DNA of 64,000 nt. Source: Solen grandis (Eukaryota > Mollusca > Bivalvia > Adapedonta > Solenidae). This document shows, piece by piece, positions 46,708 through 57,295 of this stretch. The DNA lies in contig CM037777.1 of assembly GCA_021229015.1 (NCBI GenBank), positions 67,694,411 through 67,758,410 of the forward strand, in the 5' to 3' direction. The position numbers were made by a program, and so were the translations under genes. The first letter of the stretch is position 1; each line of letters opens with the position of its first letter. Under the pieces are notes generated by a model, which searched no databases, had not been told where the DNA came from, and saw nothing but the letters and a program-made list of their open reading frames with translations.

Positions 46708-47013
46708 AACTATCAATTATATATTTTGTTAAAAATCCACCTTTAATTATTTCGCACTTATCTCTGTTTAATTGGTTCATAGTTTGTATGTTGTTTTTTT
46801 ATCTGTCTCTGTCATCACTTTGCTCAAACTTGGCATTCTGCACTTACCATCCGCATCATAAATCAACTTATGTTAAAGTTATTTTTTCCTTCAGTTGTTG
46901 AGATTCAAGATTTTAAAAGTATTTTAGAAAATAAGAGCGGAAGTTTTCAGAATTTATAAGTACGGAATGCCAATACATTAAAAGAAAGTTTGTTTTGTTT
47001 TTGTACTGAATTA
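46708..47013. other. AT-rich sequence, nothing recognised
   Basis: No gene or element was recognised between the LINE tail and the next MITE. Confidence 0.4.
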
Positions 47014-47227
47014 CAGAAGCACAGAGGGGACATGGTGTTTTTTTTTTTATTATCTTGTGGCCACAAGATGATTACTATGAAAAAAAAAGATATATAACTA
47101 AGGCTAAGGAAAAAATAAACTTGTCTAATTTGTGGCCATGAGATATAACTATGAAAGAAAACAAACCCAAAAACGATTAATAACGAGATAATAAAAAGGA
47201 AAAACACCATGCCCCTCTGTGCTTTTG
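47014..47227. mobile_element. TA-flanked MITE (214 bp) with long inverted ends
   Basis: The left end CAGAAGCACAGAGGGGACAT and right end ATGCCCCTCTGTGCTTTTG are near-perfect inverted repeats that continue through GGTGTTTTT. TA flanks both sides. The inside is AT-rich with two diverged TTGTGGCCA words. It fits a Tc1/mariner-type non-autonomous element. Confidence 0.75.
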
Positions 47228-47336
47228 TACTGAATAGAGCTGTTATCGTTTTAATAATTATGTATATTTTGCCACATTTTTTAAGGCCTAAATTTGGAAA
47301 TTACACTGTATCAGATAAATGTATTATCATGCAACA

Positions 47337-47520
47337 TCTGTCCTCCCAATCTAAAGTAGCTGGGGGGCAAATGTCCTTCCCCTATAAAACAGTGAGGGGG
47401 ATGTCCGCCCAAGCAATTTAGGGGGGCAAATGCTCGAGGGGGCAAATGTTGGGGGGTGGGGGGGGCAATGTCTGCACCATACAGTACACACACACACACA
47501 CACCCCATTCTGTTCCCTGA
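47337..47520. repeat. G-rich repeat and AC microsatellite
   Basis: Repeated GGGGGCAAATGT words (47363-47445), then GGGGGGTGGGGGGGGC (47451-47466), then (AC)n at 47486-47503. G-quadruplex formation is possible on the + strand. It lies just upstream of the first DPY19-like exon, in its intron. Confidence 0.6.
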
Positions 47521-47549
47521 GGCATGATGTAGTTCATCTCTATTTCCAG

Positions 47550-47687
47550 GGGCTGTACTACTCCTACTACAAGACGATGATACAGTCGCCAACGTTCATG
47601 AACGGCCTGAGTCAGGTGATGTACGACAATGTTACCGAGTACCCACTCACCATCAACACACTCAAACGCTTCAATCTGTACCCAGAG
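47550..47687 (+). CDS. DPY19L1: DPY19-like C-mannosyltransferase, internal exon a
   Basis: The 138-nt phase 0-0 exon lies between CTATTTCCAG and CCCAGAG|GTAGGC. It encodes [20 protein letters not shown], then [20 protein letters not shown] and FNLYPE. The GLYYSYYK block, TEYP and [12 protein letters not shown] are hallmarks of DPY19 proteins. These are multi-pass ER enzymes that attach mannose from dolichol-phosphate-mannose to tryptophans in thrombospondin repeats. The block is in the first luminal loop after TM1. The preceding exon (N-terminus and TM1) was not found in the window. Confidence 0.93.
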
Positions 47688-49393
47688 GTAGGCCCTGTCC
47701 TTGTTGTAGGTTTGGTTTTAACCTCACATTGCCAGAATGGGTGATATATTGTCTGTGGGAAGTTGAACAAATCAAATCATAAAGAATTCATGAGTTTTAA
47801 GAAATGTAAAATATACCCCTTGACTAACAATGTTGGTGTCCAATGGAGACCATAATCATTATTCACAAAACCAAGACCCAGTAGTAATGTAAGGGCATTG
47901 TCTCATTTTCAATGATAAGTCTAATTTTGAACTGTAATGTAGAATCTCTTCCCAGAATAAAGAGCTAAGCCATCTTCAGTTTCGGATGAAGATGTTATTC
48001 ATAACAAAAAACAAGAACTGCTCAATTTGTTTTCCACGCCTGACATTTACCATTTAGGGGGCTAAGCCATAAAACCGACTAGAATGGAACACGGCTTTAT
48101 TTTTTTTCCAGTTCTATATAGAGAAATGTTTTCATCACTAAATCAGGAAACGCAAATCAGATTTTCAAGCCTGACAAAGTCTCTAAGTCTAATGAATTCT
48201 TTTTGTCTTTTTTTTTTTATGAAGACTTCTTCTAAATTTGGTATAGATTTATATTAATAAATAAATCCTACTCAAAAAGTCTCAAGCACTGAAAAACACA
48301 CTTGCTTGATCACTGATTAGTTCTCATCTTACTTAGATGGGTCCTAGTGGCTAATGGGTGTAAGAGACTAGGTATAAAAAGTTTCATCTTTAACTGCAAC
48401 ATGACAAAGTCATTTAAAATGATGTTGGTATACCTATATGCCTTGTGAATATTGGGTAGTGCATAAAAAGTAGTTCTAGGGGACTGTATGGCTGGTATCA
48501 GGATTACATGACTGGGTGTTGTATCGTTCCATTTGTCTACGGCCTAATTTCACAGTGAGACAGTGCTGCATCTTTCTCATTATAAATTCCCCAAATGAAT
48601 GAAATACTATAAGTCAGACATTAAACTCAAGATAGTATATGCTCAAATTATTGCAAGGCTTGGACAGGCAAGAAAATATGATTTTATATTTAGTTTTATG
48701 GAAATTGCATCAGGACTAGGGAGATATTTAAGGCAAGGTGCAGTATTTGGATAAATTCTTCTTGGACTATTGCCATTGCACTGTATTTGCATACATTATA
48801 TCAACAAACATCTTAAGCATATTTTATCTACTTGTACATGTATATGAATATTTTTTTACACTATTTCATAAATGATAATATAATTTGTGTGTTTCAAAGC
48901 TTAAATATGAACCTTACCTCAACTTATTTTGTGAATTTCTTCCTATTATTTGAATGTACCATATCCTGAAGCTATTCAAAGCAGGGTTGTAAAATTCCTA
49001 TGATTATTACTCACCTTTCTTCATACTTCTTTAATTTGTGATTATAAATAATACAAAAATCTAAAAAAAATACATTCACAAAAAGTGGCATAATTTAGCT
49101 GTATAGAAAGGATAATAACCCGAAAGTGCCAATAATTCACTAATTGTAGTCCAGACTGCAGATCTGTAGGTTGTGGACTGAACCAGTGGGTGCAATGAAT
49201 TCCATTGCTTTCCCAGGTACCAAGTACTGGTCAAACCCAGAAACTGTCAAGAGGGATTAGTTTAAGTTGTAAGAACTTGTTTCCTAATGGATGTGAAAAT
49301 AAATCAGTTAAAGCTAATAGCAAAGATGACCCTACATAATGTAATGCTGTCCACAGTAGAACAGTGACCAACTGTCTATTTCTAACTCCCCAG
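47688..49393. repeat. DPY19-like intron with SINE copies
   Basis: Two SINE-derived stretches: 48470-48640 (body, with GACTGGGTGTTGTATCGTTC and a 'gtcagacattaaactcaag' end) and 49140-49325 (GATCTGTAGGTTGTGGACTG to GTAAGAACTTGTTTCCTAAT). No other gene was seen. Confidence 0.55.
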
Positions 49394-49514
49394 GTGGTGC
49401 TAGCGGCAGGATACCGTTTCTACGAAGCGGTCAACTATGCTTTTAAGCGCCCAACGAAGATGTGCTGGCGGGTCAACAGAGGAGATGGACTTAGTCCTGT
49501 ACAGAGCTGTGAAG
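49394..49514 (+). CDS. DPY19L1: DPY19-like C-mannosyltransferase, internal exon b
   Basis: The 121-nt exon lies between CTCCCCAG and GAAG|GTATGT, entering in phase 0 and leaving in phase 1. It encodes VVLAAGYRFYEAVNYAFKRP, TKMCWRVNRGDGLSPVQSCE and G. The CW..(T/N)RG.GL.P..SCEG segment matches DPY19L1/L2 rather than DPY19L3 or L4, which lack this insert; that is the basis for the symbol. The cysteines are luminal and could be paired. Confidence 0.92.
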
Positions 49515-50030
49515 GTATGTCTTATCTGTCTGTTTCTCTGTCTGTCTCTTTGTTGGTCTGTCTCTTTTTCTTTTTCTCTCTGTCTACCACAGAGTTGCTC
49601 ATAATGCAATTATTGTTTGATTCTCTCTTGTATCTGTGGAAATCCCTGTGTCTTCTGTCTGACTGTTTGTCTGTCTGTACATGTATCCCTCTTGTATTAC
49701 ATTGTGACATTGAAGTCCTTAAGTCTGGGATATTATTTCTTCATTAGAACTTCTTGTGCCTTTCTTGTCATTTGAGAAATGGAGGACATCTGTGACCATG
49801 TGGTTATGGTTGCTGAATTAGTCTCAACCACGGTTGGTTCAGTCTCGTGGGATTGCTCATGAGAGGAAGTCTTCCAGCTGGCTTGCAGTAGTTTGGTAGT
49901 TTTACCAAAGTAGTTAATGCAAAGTAATAGTCTTAGTTATTGCAGCTATTTGTTGATGGAAATTATAATTGAGATTTATAACCTTACTTTATAGAGATCA
50001 CATGCACTGTCCCTGTTACATACCATCCTA
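49515..50030. repeat. DPY19-like intron, CTGT-rich stretch
   Basis: 49520-49700 is rich in CTGTCTGT words, which keep reading frames open on both strands without coding meaning. No gene was seen. Confidence 0.5.
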
Positions 50031-50338
50031 CCATCCCCAGTGGCTGAGTGGTTAGAACATCCACCTCAGGAGCAGGAGGTTGTGGGTTCGATTCCTGGCC
50101 GCAACATACCAAAGTCTTAAAAAAATGGTACTGTTATAGCTCCCTTGCATATCAGGGTAATTCCAGGACTGGTTGGCCCGGTGTCAGGATAATGTGACTG
50201 GGTGTGGTATCATGACACATGTCTACGGCGTGATGCTGCAGTGTGGCAGCACTGTATCTGTCTCAAATAGACATTGTCTCCAAATGACAGAAATATTGTA
50301 GGTGGGACGTTAAACCCAACAAACAAACAAACAAACAT
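50031..50338 (+). mobile_element. tRNA-derived SINE (about 308 bp)
   Basis: An A box in AGTGGCTGAGTGGTTAGAAC and a B box in TGTGGGTTCGATTCCTGGCC lie about 55 bp apart. The body runs through CCAGGACTGGTTGGCCCGGT and GTGTGGTATCATGACACATG, and the tail GGGACGTTAAACCCAACAAA goes into (CAAA)n. This is the best preserved of several related SINE copies in the window. A partial second tail follows at about 50500-50585. Confidence 0.85.
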
Positions 50339-51180
50339 CCCAATCTGTCATGCCCTATCATGTCTAATATTACAAAAACAAATCAATGTGAAGTGATGGT
50401 GGTCTAGCAGTGGGAGGGTATTAATCACCTTCAGTGACAGCTCTAACTGCTTCTGTCATTACTATGCCAATGCTTCTACTGCTGCTGATGATGGTCATTA
50501 TGAGACATTAGTATCTGTCTCAAATAGACATAGTCTCCAAATGACTGAAATACTTTCAGTGGGATGTTGAATCCAACACAAACATACAGAATTATCATCC
50601 TGTGTTATATTGTGCATCTCATATTTCCCCCTCTTCCAGTTTACTGCCTACATTCCCCTGCAATCAGGAATCCTGGAATTAATTGCAGTGGAAAAACAGA
50701 TTCTCTTGCCACTGATTATTGTCCGTGACAAATGACTCGTGTTTTATAATTTTATAATCAATACCAAGTTGTCAGGTAGTTTGGGAGGATGTCAGGAGGC
50801 TCTCTAATTGCTTTCAGAGACGATCACTCAATTTCTCAGAGTTACAGCGCTAATGAAAATTTCAGTTTATCAAATCTTGTGTTAAATGTCATGGTCGAAA
50901 ATGAAGAAGAATCCAAAATCATTCAGAGCCTTTATCATATTTAGTGCAGTTAGGTCAACCCTTTTCTAACCAGGTATGCTTTTAATACCATGGTTTACCT
51001 TAGAAAATCCAGAGTCTTACTCCATTTGTATGTTTTTATGTCTGTGAAAAATATAATTCTTAAAATCTTTATAAGGGATTGGCTCGGATATGCAGATTGC
51101 ATTCAGATTTTTTTTTTCACTTTTGGTCTTTTATTTCTCTTTTTATTTTTTACCGCAATTGGTAAAATGCACTTAAATAT
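50339..51180. other. DPY19-like intron, nothing further recognised
   Basis: Apart from the partial SINE tail at 50500-50585, no gene or element was recognised. Confidence 0.4.
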
Positions 51181-52425
51181 TTTTAGCTCACCTGAGCACA
51201 AAGTGCTCAAGGTGAGCTTTTGTGATCGCCCTTCGTCCGGCGTCCGTCGTCCGGCGTCAACAATTTGCTTTAAACGACATCTCCTCTGAAACCGCTGGAC
51301 AGAATTTAATGAAACTTGGCAGGAATGTTCCTTGGGTGAGGCTCTACAAAAGTTGCTAAAATAAAGTTGATCCATGAAGAACTCTGGTTGCCATGGCAAC
51401 AAAAAGAAAAATAATTTGAAAACTTTAAAAATCATCTCCTTCAAAACTACTGGCCAGATTTCAAAATAAATTGGTACAGATGTTCCTTGGGTCAACCTCT
51501 ACCAAAGTTGCTAAAATTATTCCGATCCGTAAAAAAACATGGCCGCCAGGGGCGGGGCTTATTTGCCTTATATGTATATAGGGAAACCTTTAAACAACAT
51601 CTTCTCTGAAACCACTGGACAGAATTTGATTAAACTTGGCAGGGATGATCCTTGGGTCAACCTTCACAAAAGTTGCTAAAATAAACTTGATCCATGTAGA
51701 ACTCTGGTTGCCATGGCAACAAAAAGAAAAAAAAAATGAAAACTTTAAAAATCATCTTCTTCAAAACTACTGGCCAGATTTTAAAATAAATTGGTACAGA
51801 TGTTCCTTGGGTCAACCTCTACCAAAGTTGCTAAAATTATTCTGATCCATAAAAAAACATGGCCGCCAGGGGCGGGGCTTATTTGCCTTATTTGTATATA
51901 GGGAAAACTTTAAGCCTTTCCCTCATATATACTCATTTTGACGCCCTCAGTAGGTATCACATAAAGCCTGATCTGCAGAAAACCACAGTTAAACCTTACC
52001 AAATTTATTTACAAAATCCTCATTTCCAGACCACTAAGGAGCAGCAAGCAGCATAAAACCTGATCAGCCTGCGAGTTACTCGCAGGCTGATCTGGTTTTA
52101 TGCTGTTTCGCATAGGTCTTTTCATGGTGTCCTCTATGAGGGAAAGGGTTAAACAACATCTCCTCTGAAACCACTGGACAGAATTTGATTAAACTTGGCA
52201 GGGATGATCCTTGGGTGAACCTTCACAAAGGTTGCTAAAATAAACTTGATCCATGTAGAACTCTGGTTGCCATGGCAATAAAAAGAAGAAAAAAAATATG
52301 AAAACTTTAAAAATCATCTTCTTCAAAACTACTGGCCAGATTTTAAAATAAATTGGTACAGATGTTCCTTGGGTCAACCTATTTATCTCAGGTGAGTGAT
52401 TTAGGGCCATCATGGGCCTCTTGTT
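51181..52425 (+). mobile_element. Family B element with a piggyBac-like MITE inside
   Basis: The palindromic head AGCTCACCTGAGCACAAAGT (51185-51218 in full) is followed by GTCCGGCGTCCGTCGTCCGG. Long units of about 300 bp are marked by CATCTCCTCTGAAACC, GGTTGCCATGGCAAC and ACATGGCCGCCAGGGGCGGG. The tail CTCAGGTGAGTGATTTAGGG, then GGGCCTCTTGTT, is the complement of the head. Open frames in the units are spurious. Lies in the DPY19-like intron. Confidence 0.85.
51910..52152 (-). mobile_element. piggyBac-like MITE, copy 5, inserted at a TTAA in family B
   Basis: It is inverted relative to the other copies. It interrupts the family B phrase 'aactttaaacaacatctcc', found uninterrupted at 51588, 54779 and 55100; the element replaces TTAA by TTAA-element-TTAA. 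This directly demonstrates the TTAA target duplication expected of piggyBac. Confidence 0.92.
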
Positions 52426-52489
52426 CATATTTAATATGTAAATATGTACATGCTCAAATAAAGAAAACAAAAACATATTTATCCATGCA

Positions 52490-54240
52490 ATCTGCTCAGA
52501 TAGATATAATACAGCAATTCATGTGAGCTGCTGTCAGATAGATATAACACATCAATTCATGTGAGCTTCTCAGATAAATATAACACATCAATTCATGTGA
52601 GCTTCTCAGATAAATATAACACAGCAATTCATGTGGGCTTCTCAGATAAATATAACACAGCAATTCATGTGAGCTTCTCAGATAAATATAACACAGCAAT
52701 TCATGTGAGCTGCTCAGATAAATATAACACAGCAATTCATGTGAGCTGCTCAGATAAATATAACACAGCAATTCATGTGAGCTGCTCAGATAAATATAAC
52801 ACAGCAATTCATGTGAGCTGCTCAGATAGATATAAGACAGCAATTCATGTGAGCTTCTCAGATAAATATAACACAGCAATTCATGTGAGCTGCTCAGATA
52901 GATATAAGACAGCAATTCATGTGAGCTTCTCAGATAAATATAACACAGCAATTCATGTGAGCTGCTCAGATAAAAACAATATACCAATACATGCAATTTG
53001 TAAAGATAAATACAACACACCCATACATGAGAGCTGCTCAGATAAAAACAATATACCAATACAGTGAAACCTCGTTAATCCGGGCTCCATTGTTCCGGAA
53101 ACCTCGCCATCCGGACACTTTTCTCTTGGAACGGATTTCCACAACGTAAAAATGATTCGATATAACGGAAATTCGCGTTCCGGATCCGGACATCCATTTT
53201 GGGAACCAATCTTCCATTTGCTATTTAAAATGACTCGATAATCCGGGTACCAGTTCAGACTGGATTTCCCACCTTCTATTTTTAGACATAATTCGGACTA
53301 CTCTTTGTGCGTGACTGTCATAGAAGTGTCACCTGCAGATTGTTAACACATAGCCGCGAGCGCTTCACACTAATCAGTCAAGAGAACAGGGGGCAATTAA
53401 GGGCTGGTATAGCCGCAAGCTACATATATAACTAGCGAGTGAAGAAGGTAAAATTTATTCACAGCTGCAGATGTATGCTGTAAAAAGAGACACAAAAGCC
53501 AACTGCCCTTTAGATCGTCTTTTGTTCATATGTTTTGTTTTCAGTGCGTATATTTAATATTGATTTGTTTGTGACTGTTTTAGCTAAAATAATTAAATCC
53601 AATTCATTTTGCTCACGAATGCAGAACAAGAAATGGGTCACAATTATGCTGTCACCTACTTAAGGTGTCTTTTTCTTCTCTTAAAGAATGCTGATGTCAA
53701 GGATGGATTTAAATAAAATTAAACCATCATTTGTTAACATCAATTTAAATACATAATCTTATATAGGCCTAAGCATATAATTTTAAATATAATTATTATT
53801 ATTAATGGAAAACAAACATAAACACACACACACACACACACACAGTGTACAATGAGAAAGTGTGAAAGAAAGAAAGAAAAAAGAAGAAGAGAGATATGGA
53901 TTGATTCATTAATACGGAAAATTCATTAATCCGGAAATTTAAATAAGGACCAAAGTGTCCGGATTAATGAGGTTTCACTGTACATGCAATTTGTAAAGAT
54001 AAGGACAACACACCCATACATGAAAGCAACTCAGATAAAAACAATATACCAATATATGCAATTTGTAAAGATAAAGACAACACACCCATACATGAGAGCA
54101 ACTCAGATAAAAACAAAACATCCCTATATGAGAGCAGCTTAGATAAAAACAATACAACCCTACATGTAAACTGCTCAGATAAAAACAATATACCAATACA
54201 TGCAATCTGCATAGATGAATACAACACACCCATACATGAT
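52490..54240. repeat. 36-bp satellite, split by a pogo-like MITE
   Basis: Copies of a 36-bp unit (AACACAGCAATTCATGTGAG, CTGCTCAGATAAATAT) run to 53060 and resume at 53982, with an alternate subtype (CACACCCATACATGAGAGCA) near both edges of the insertion. Since 36 is a multiple of three and no unit has a stop, frames are open on both strands; this is not coding. Confidence 0.92.
53062..53980. mobile_element. pogo/Tigger-like MITE (919 bp), TA-flanked
   Basis: The ends are CAGTGAAACCTCGTTAATCC and, at the right, GGATTAATGAGGTTTCACTG, flanked by TA on both sides, within the 36-bp satellite. Inside are more CCGGA words near both ends, an AC microsatellite (53822-53843), and no transposase. CAGTGAAACCTC termini with TA targets are typical of pogo/Tigger-type elements. 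Confidence 0.9.
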
Positions 54241-54585
54241 AGCAGCTATTAAAACACTACACGTAAAAGTCTTATAAATGCAAGATGGGTTTTACTAGCA
54301 CTGTACATTTATTTTTATTTATTCATTTTTTGCTGTGCAATAGAAGCTAGCTTACAAGTTTCTTTGAAAAAAACTATTAATAGACCCTGGATACCAGTTG
54401 GATATGTTTCTGGCAGATGTGTCAAATGAGCCTCAGGTGTCTTGAAGTTTTTGATTGTCACATTTAATGATCTCATCATAATAAACCTTGTGAATAACAA
54501 GAAGTTATTGCCATTTGATAAAAAAACTGAATTCTTGATTATATTTATGATTTTATTTATAATTATTTTACATCATGTGATATGT
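54241..54585. other. DPY19-like intron, nothing recognised
   Basis: AT-rich, no gene or element recognised. Confidence 0.4.
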
Positions 54586-55693
54586 TTAGCTCACCTGAGT
54601 ATCTTTTATAAAACGTTGATATACATATATACTCTTTTTTTAGCTCACCTGAGCACAACGTGCTCAAGGTGAGCTTTTGTGGGTCAACCTCTACCAAAGT
54701 TGCTAAAATTATTCCGATCCGTAAAAAAACATGGCCGCCAGGGGCGGGGCTTATTTGCCTTATATGTTTTTAGGGAAAACTTTAAACAACATCTCCTCTG
54801 AAACCACTGGACAGAATTTGATTAAACTTGGCAGGGATGATCCTTGGGTGAATCTTCACAAAAGTTGCTAAAATAAACTTGATCCATGTAGAACTCTGGT
54901 TGCCATGGCAACAAAAAGAAAAAAAAAAGAAAACTTTAAAAATCATCTTCTTCAAAACTACTGGCCAGATTTTAAAATAAATTGGTACAGATGTTCCTTG
55001 GGTCAACCTCTACCAAAGTTGCTAAAATTATTCCGATCCGTAAATAAACATGGCCGCCAGGGGCGGGGCTTATTTGCCAAATATGTATATAGAGAAACCT
55101 TTAAACAACATCTCCTCTGAAACCACTGGACAGAATTTGATTAAACTTGGCAGGGATGATCCTTGGGTCAACCTTCACAAAAGTTGCTAAAATAAACTTG
55201 ATCCATGTAGAACTGTGGTTGCCATGGCAACAAAAAGAAAAAAAAATGAAAACTTTAAAAATCATCTTCTTCAAAACTACTGGCCAGATTTTAAAACAAA
55301 TTGGTACAGATGTTCCTTGGGTCAACCTCTACCAAAGTTGCTAAAAAAAATTCCGATCCGTAAAAAAGATGGCCACCAGGGGCGGGGCTTATTTGCCTTA
55401 TATGTATATTGGGAAAACTTTAATCAACATTTCCTCTGAAACCACTGGACAGAATTTGATTAAATTTGGCAGGAATGATCCTTGGGTCAACCTTCACAAA
55501 AGTTGCTAAAATAAACTTGATCCATATAGAACTCTGGTTGCCATGGCAACAAAAAGAAGAAAAAAATGAAAACTTTAAAAATCATCTTCTTCAAAACTAC
55601 TGGCCAGATTTTAAAATAAATTGGTACAAATGTTCCTTGGGTCAACCTATTTATCTCAGGTGAGCGATTTAGGGCCATCATGGGCCTCTTGTT
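54586..55693 (+). mobile_element. Family B element, two heads, 300-bp units
   Basis: A partial head (TAGCTCACCTGAGTATC, 54588) is followed about 55 bp on by a complete one (TTTTTTTAGCTCACCTGAGC, 54635). Units resembling those at 51181-52425 follow, and the tail CTCAGGTGAGCGATTTAGGG, then GGGCCTCTTGTT, closes it. The CCGTC stretch after the head is missing, so the copy has lost its first part. Confidence 0.85.
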
Positions 55694-55714
55694 TTCAAAT
55701 GTGTGTTTACCAAA

Positions 55715-56132
55715 ACTGTCTGAAGAATTCTATATTGCACAGATGATAAAAAAACTCATGCCACACTACCTGTTTCATGATTGTTAAACAAAGAATTTTA
55801 TATTGCACAGATGATAAAAAAAACTCATGCCACACTACCTGTATCATGATTGTTAAACAAAGAATTTTATATTGCACAGATGATAAAAAAAAACTCATGC
55901 CACACTACCTGTATCATGATTGTTGAACAAAGAATTTTATATTGCACAGATGATAAAAAAACTCATGCCACACTACCTGTATCATGATTGTTGAACAAAG
56001 AATTTTATAGATGATAAAAAAAAACTCATGCCACACTACCTGTATCATGATTGTTGAACAAAGAATTTTATATTGCACAGATGATAAAAAAACTCATGCC
56101 ACACTACCTGTATCATGATTGTTAAACAAAGA
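55715..56132. repeat. 67-bp minisatellite, six copies
   Basis: The unit contains AGAATTTTATATTGCACAGA, TGATAAAAAAACTCATGCCA and CACTACCTGTATCATGATTG. Copies start near 55725, 55792, 55861, 55930, 55998 (short by several bases) and 56059. They are nearly identical. Confidence 0.92.
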
Positions 56133-56723
56133 TGATTTTTTCAAAAGAAGACTTGTTAAAGGGAGGGCATATTGTTTAATTTATATTGAAACTTACAGAT
56201 TTTCCCTAATTATATGGTCCAAGTAATAACCTCACATCTTGTAACAAAAGTTCCTGAAACAAGGATGATACTTTAGATATGAGGCATCAACTGAATGTTC
56301 TGGTCACATATGGTGAACAAAAAAGTAACAGATGTCACATCTTGACCATGACTCTGTAGATTCTGGAGGAAATTTGGTCACCAAATCAAACCCTAATTAG
56401 TGACCTAAAAGGTTTTATTTAGGCAGATTATTCTCAGGTAAACAATCGAAAGCATAAGTGGCATTTTATTTCTCATTTTCTTTTGTTTTACTCCCACTCC
56501 ACAAGGTGAAGTAGAAGGTACATAGAAATAATGCTATTGTTCAGTCCAGTCCTATACAGTAGAGCCCCATTTCATAAAAAAGTTCAGTATCTTTTTAAAT
56601 TGTTGAGTCAAGGCAGTGTAGCAAGGGTATTTATCACCTTCATTGATAGCTCTAGGGTCAGGTGTGGCAGTGTCTGACATCATTCATGTTTTCCATAGCT
56701 GTAATCCCCTTTTTTTTACACAG
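56133..56723. other. DPY19-like intron, 3' end
   Basis: Non-coding sequence ending in a strong acceptor (CCCCTTTTTTTTACACAG, to 56723). A 'tatcaccttcattgatagctctag' repeat end lies at about 56630. Confidence 0.5.
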
Positions 56724-56817
56724 GTCTGGGAGAGCCGTCCTATTTCTATATAGAACATGTGTTTGTCCTGAATGGCTTCATGATGGCCATGTTCTTCCTG
56801 TTTGGCACCTACCTTAG
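56724..56817 (+). CDS. DPY19L1: DPY19-like C-mannosyltransferase, internal exon c
   Basis: The 94-nt exon lies between TTTTACACAG and CCTTAG|GTAAGA, entering in phase 1 and leaving in phase 2. It encodes LGEPSYFYIEHVFVLNGFMM, then AMFFLFGTYLR, a hydrophobic transmembrane segment (TM2) following the SCEG loop of the previous exon. It fits DPY19L1 spacing exactly. Exons for the remaining transmembrane segments were not found between here and 64000, so the gene must continue downstream. Confidence 0.92.
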
Positions 56818-56829
56818 GTAAGAGACCAC

Positions 56830-57295
56830 CTTGCTGTTATAATACCTGTGATAACTGATCACCTGTACTGATTGACCACCTGATTTCATGTAACCTGTGT
56901 TGACTGACCACCTGTGTCGATTGACCACCTGTTTCACTATACATGTGTTGACTGACCACCTGTGTAGATTGACCACCTGTTTTCATGATTTCTGTGTTGA
57001 CTGGCCACCTGTTTTCATCTCTCTTGTGTTGACTGACCACTTGTTTTCATGATTTCTGTGTTGACTGACCACCTGTTTTCATGACTCTTGTGTTGACTGA
57101 CCACTTGAGTAGACTGACCTCCTGTTTTCATGACTCTTCTTTTGACTGACCACCTGTGTTGACTGACCTCCTGTTTTCCTGACTCTTGTGTTGACTGACC
57201 ACCTTTTTCAGGATACCTTTGTTGACTGACTACCTGTGTTGACTGACCACCTGTTTTCAGGATACCTTTGTTGATTGACCACCTTCGCACACAAG
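56830..57295. repeat. TGTTGACTGACCACC minisatellite
   Basis: About fifteen irregular copies of a roughly 31-bp unit with TGTTGACTGACCACCTGTTT and 'tcatgactcttg', starting 13 bp after the donor of the DPY19-like exon. Long frames on the - strand are by-products. Confidence 0.88.

Noticed and set aside
50031..50110. Possible tRNA gene
   Set aside because: A and B boxes are present, but the 3' half does not close an acceptor stem and a SINE body with (CAAA)n tail follows.
52496..53067. Repetitive proteins of 168 and 187 residues on opposite strands
   Set aside because: Both are readings of a 36-bp satellite without stops; there are no start context, splice sites or flanking exons.
51103..55681. 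Several recurring frames of 60-130 codons (for example 'NHLLQNYWPDFKINWYRCSLGQP')
   Set aside because: They recur with every unit of family B, in both orientations, with frequent breaks; this is repeat sequence, not genes.
55715..56132. CRISPR-like regular repeat array
   Set aside because: Units are contiguous 67-bp tandem repeats with no unique spacers and no cas genes, in a eukaryotic genome.
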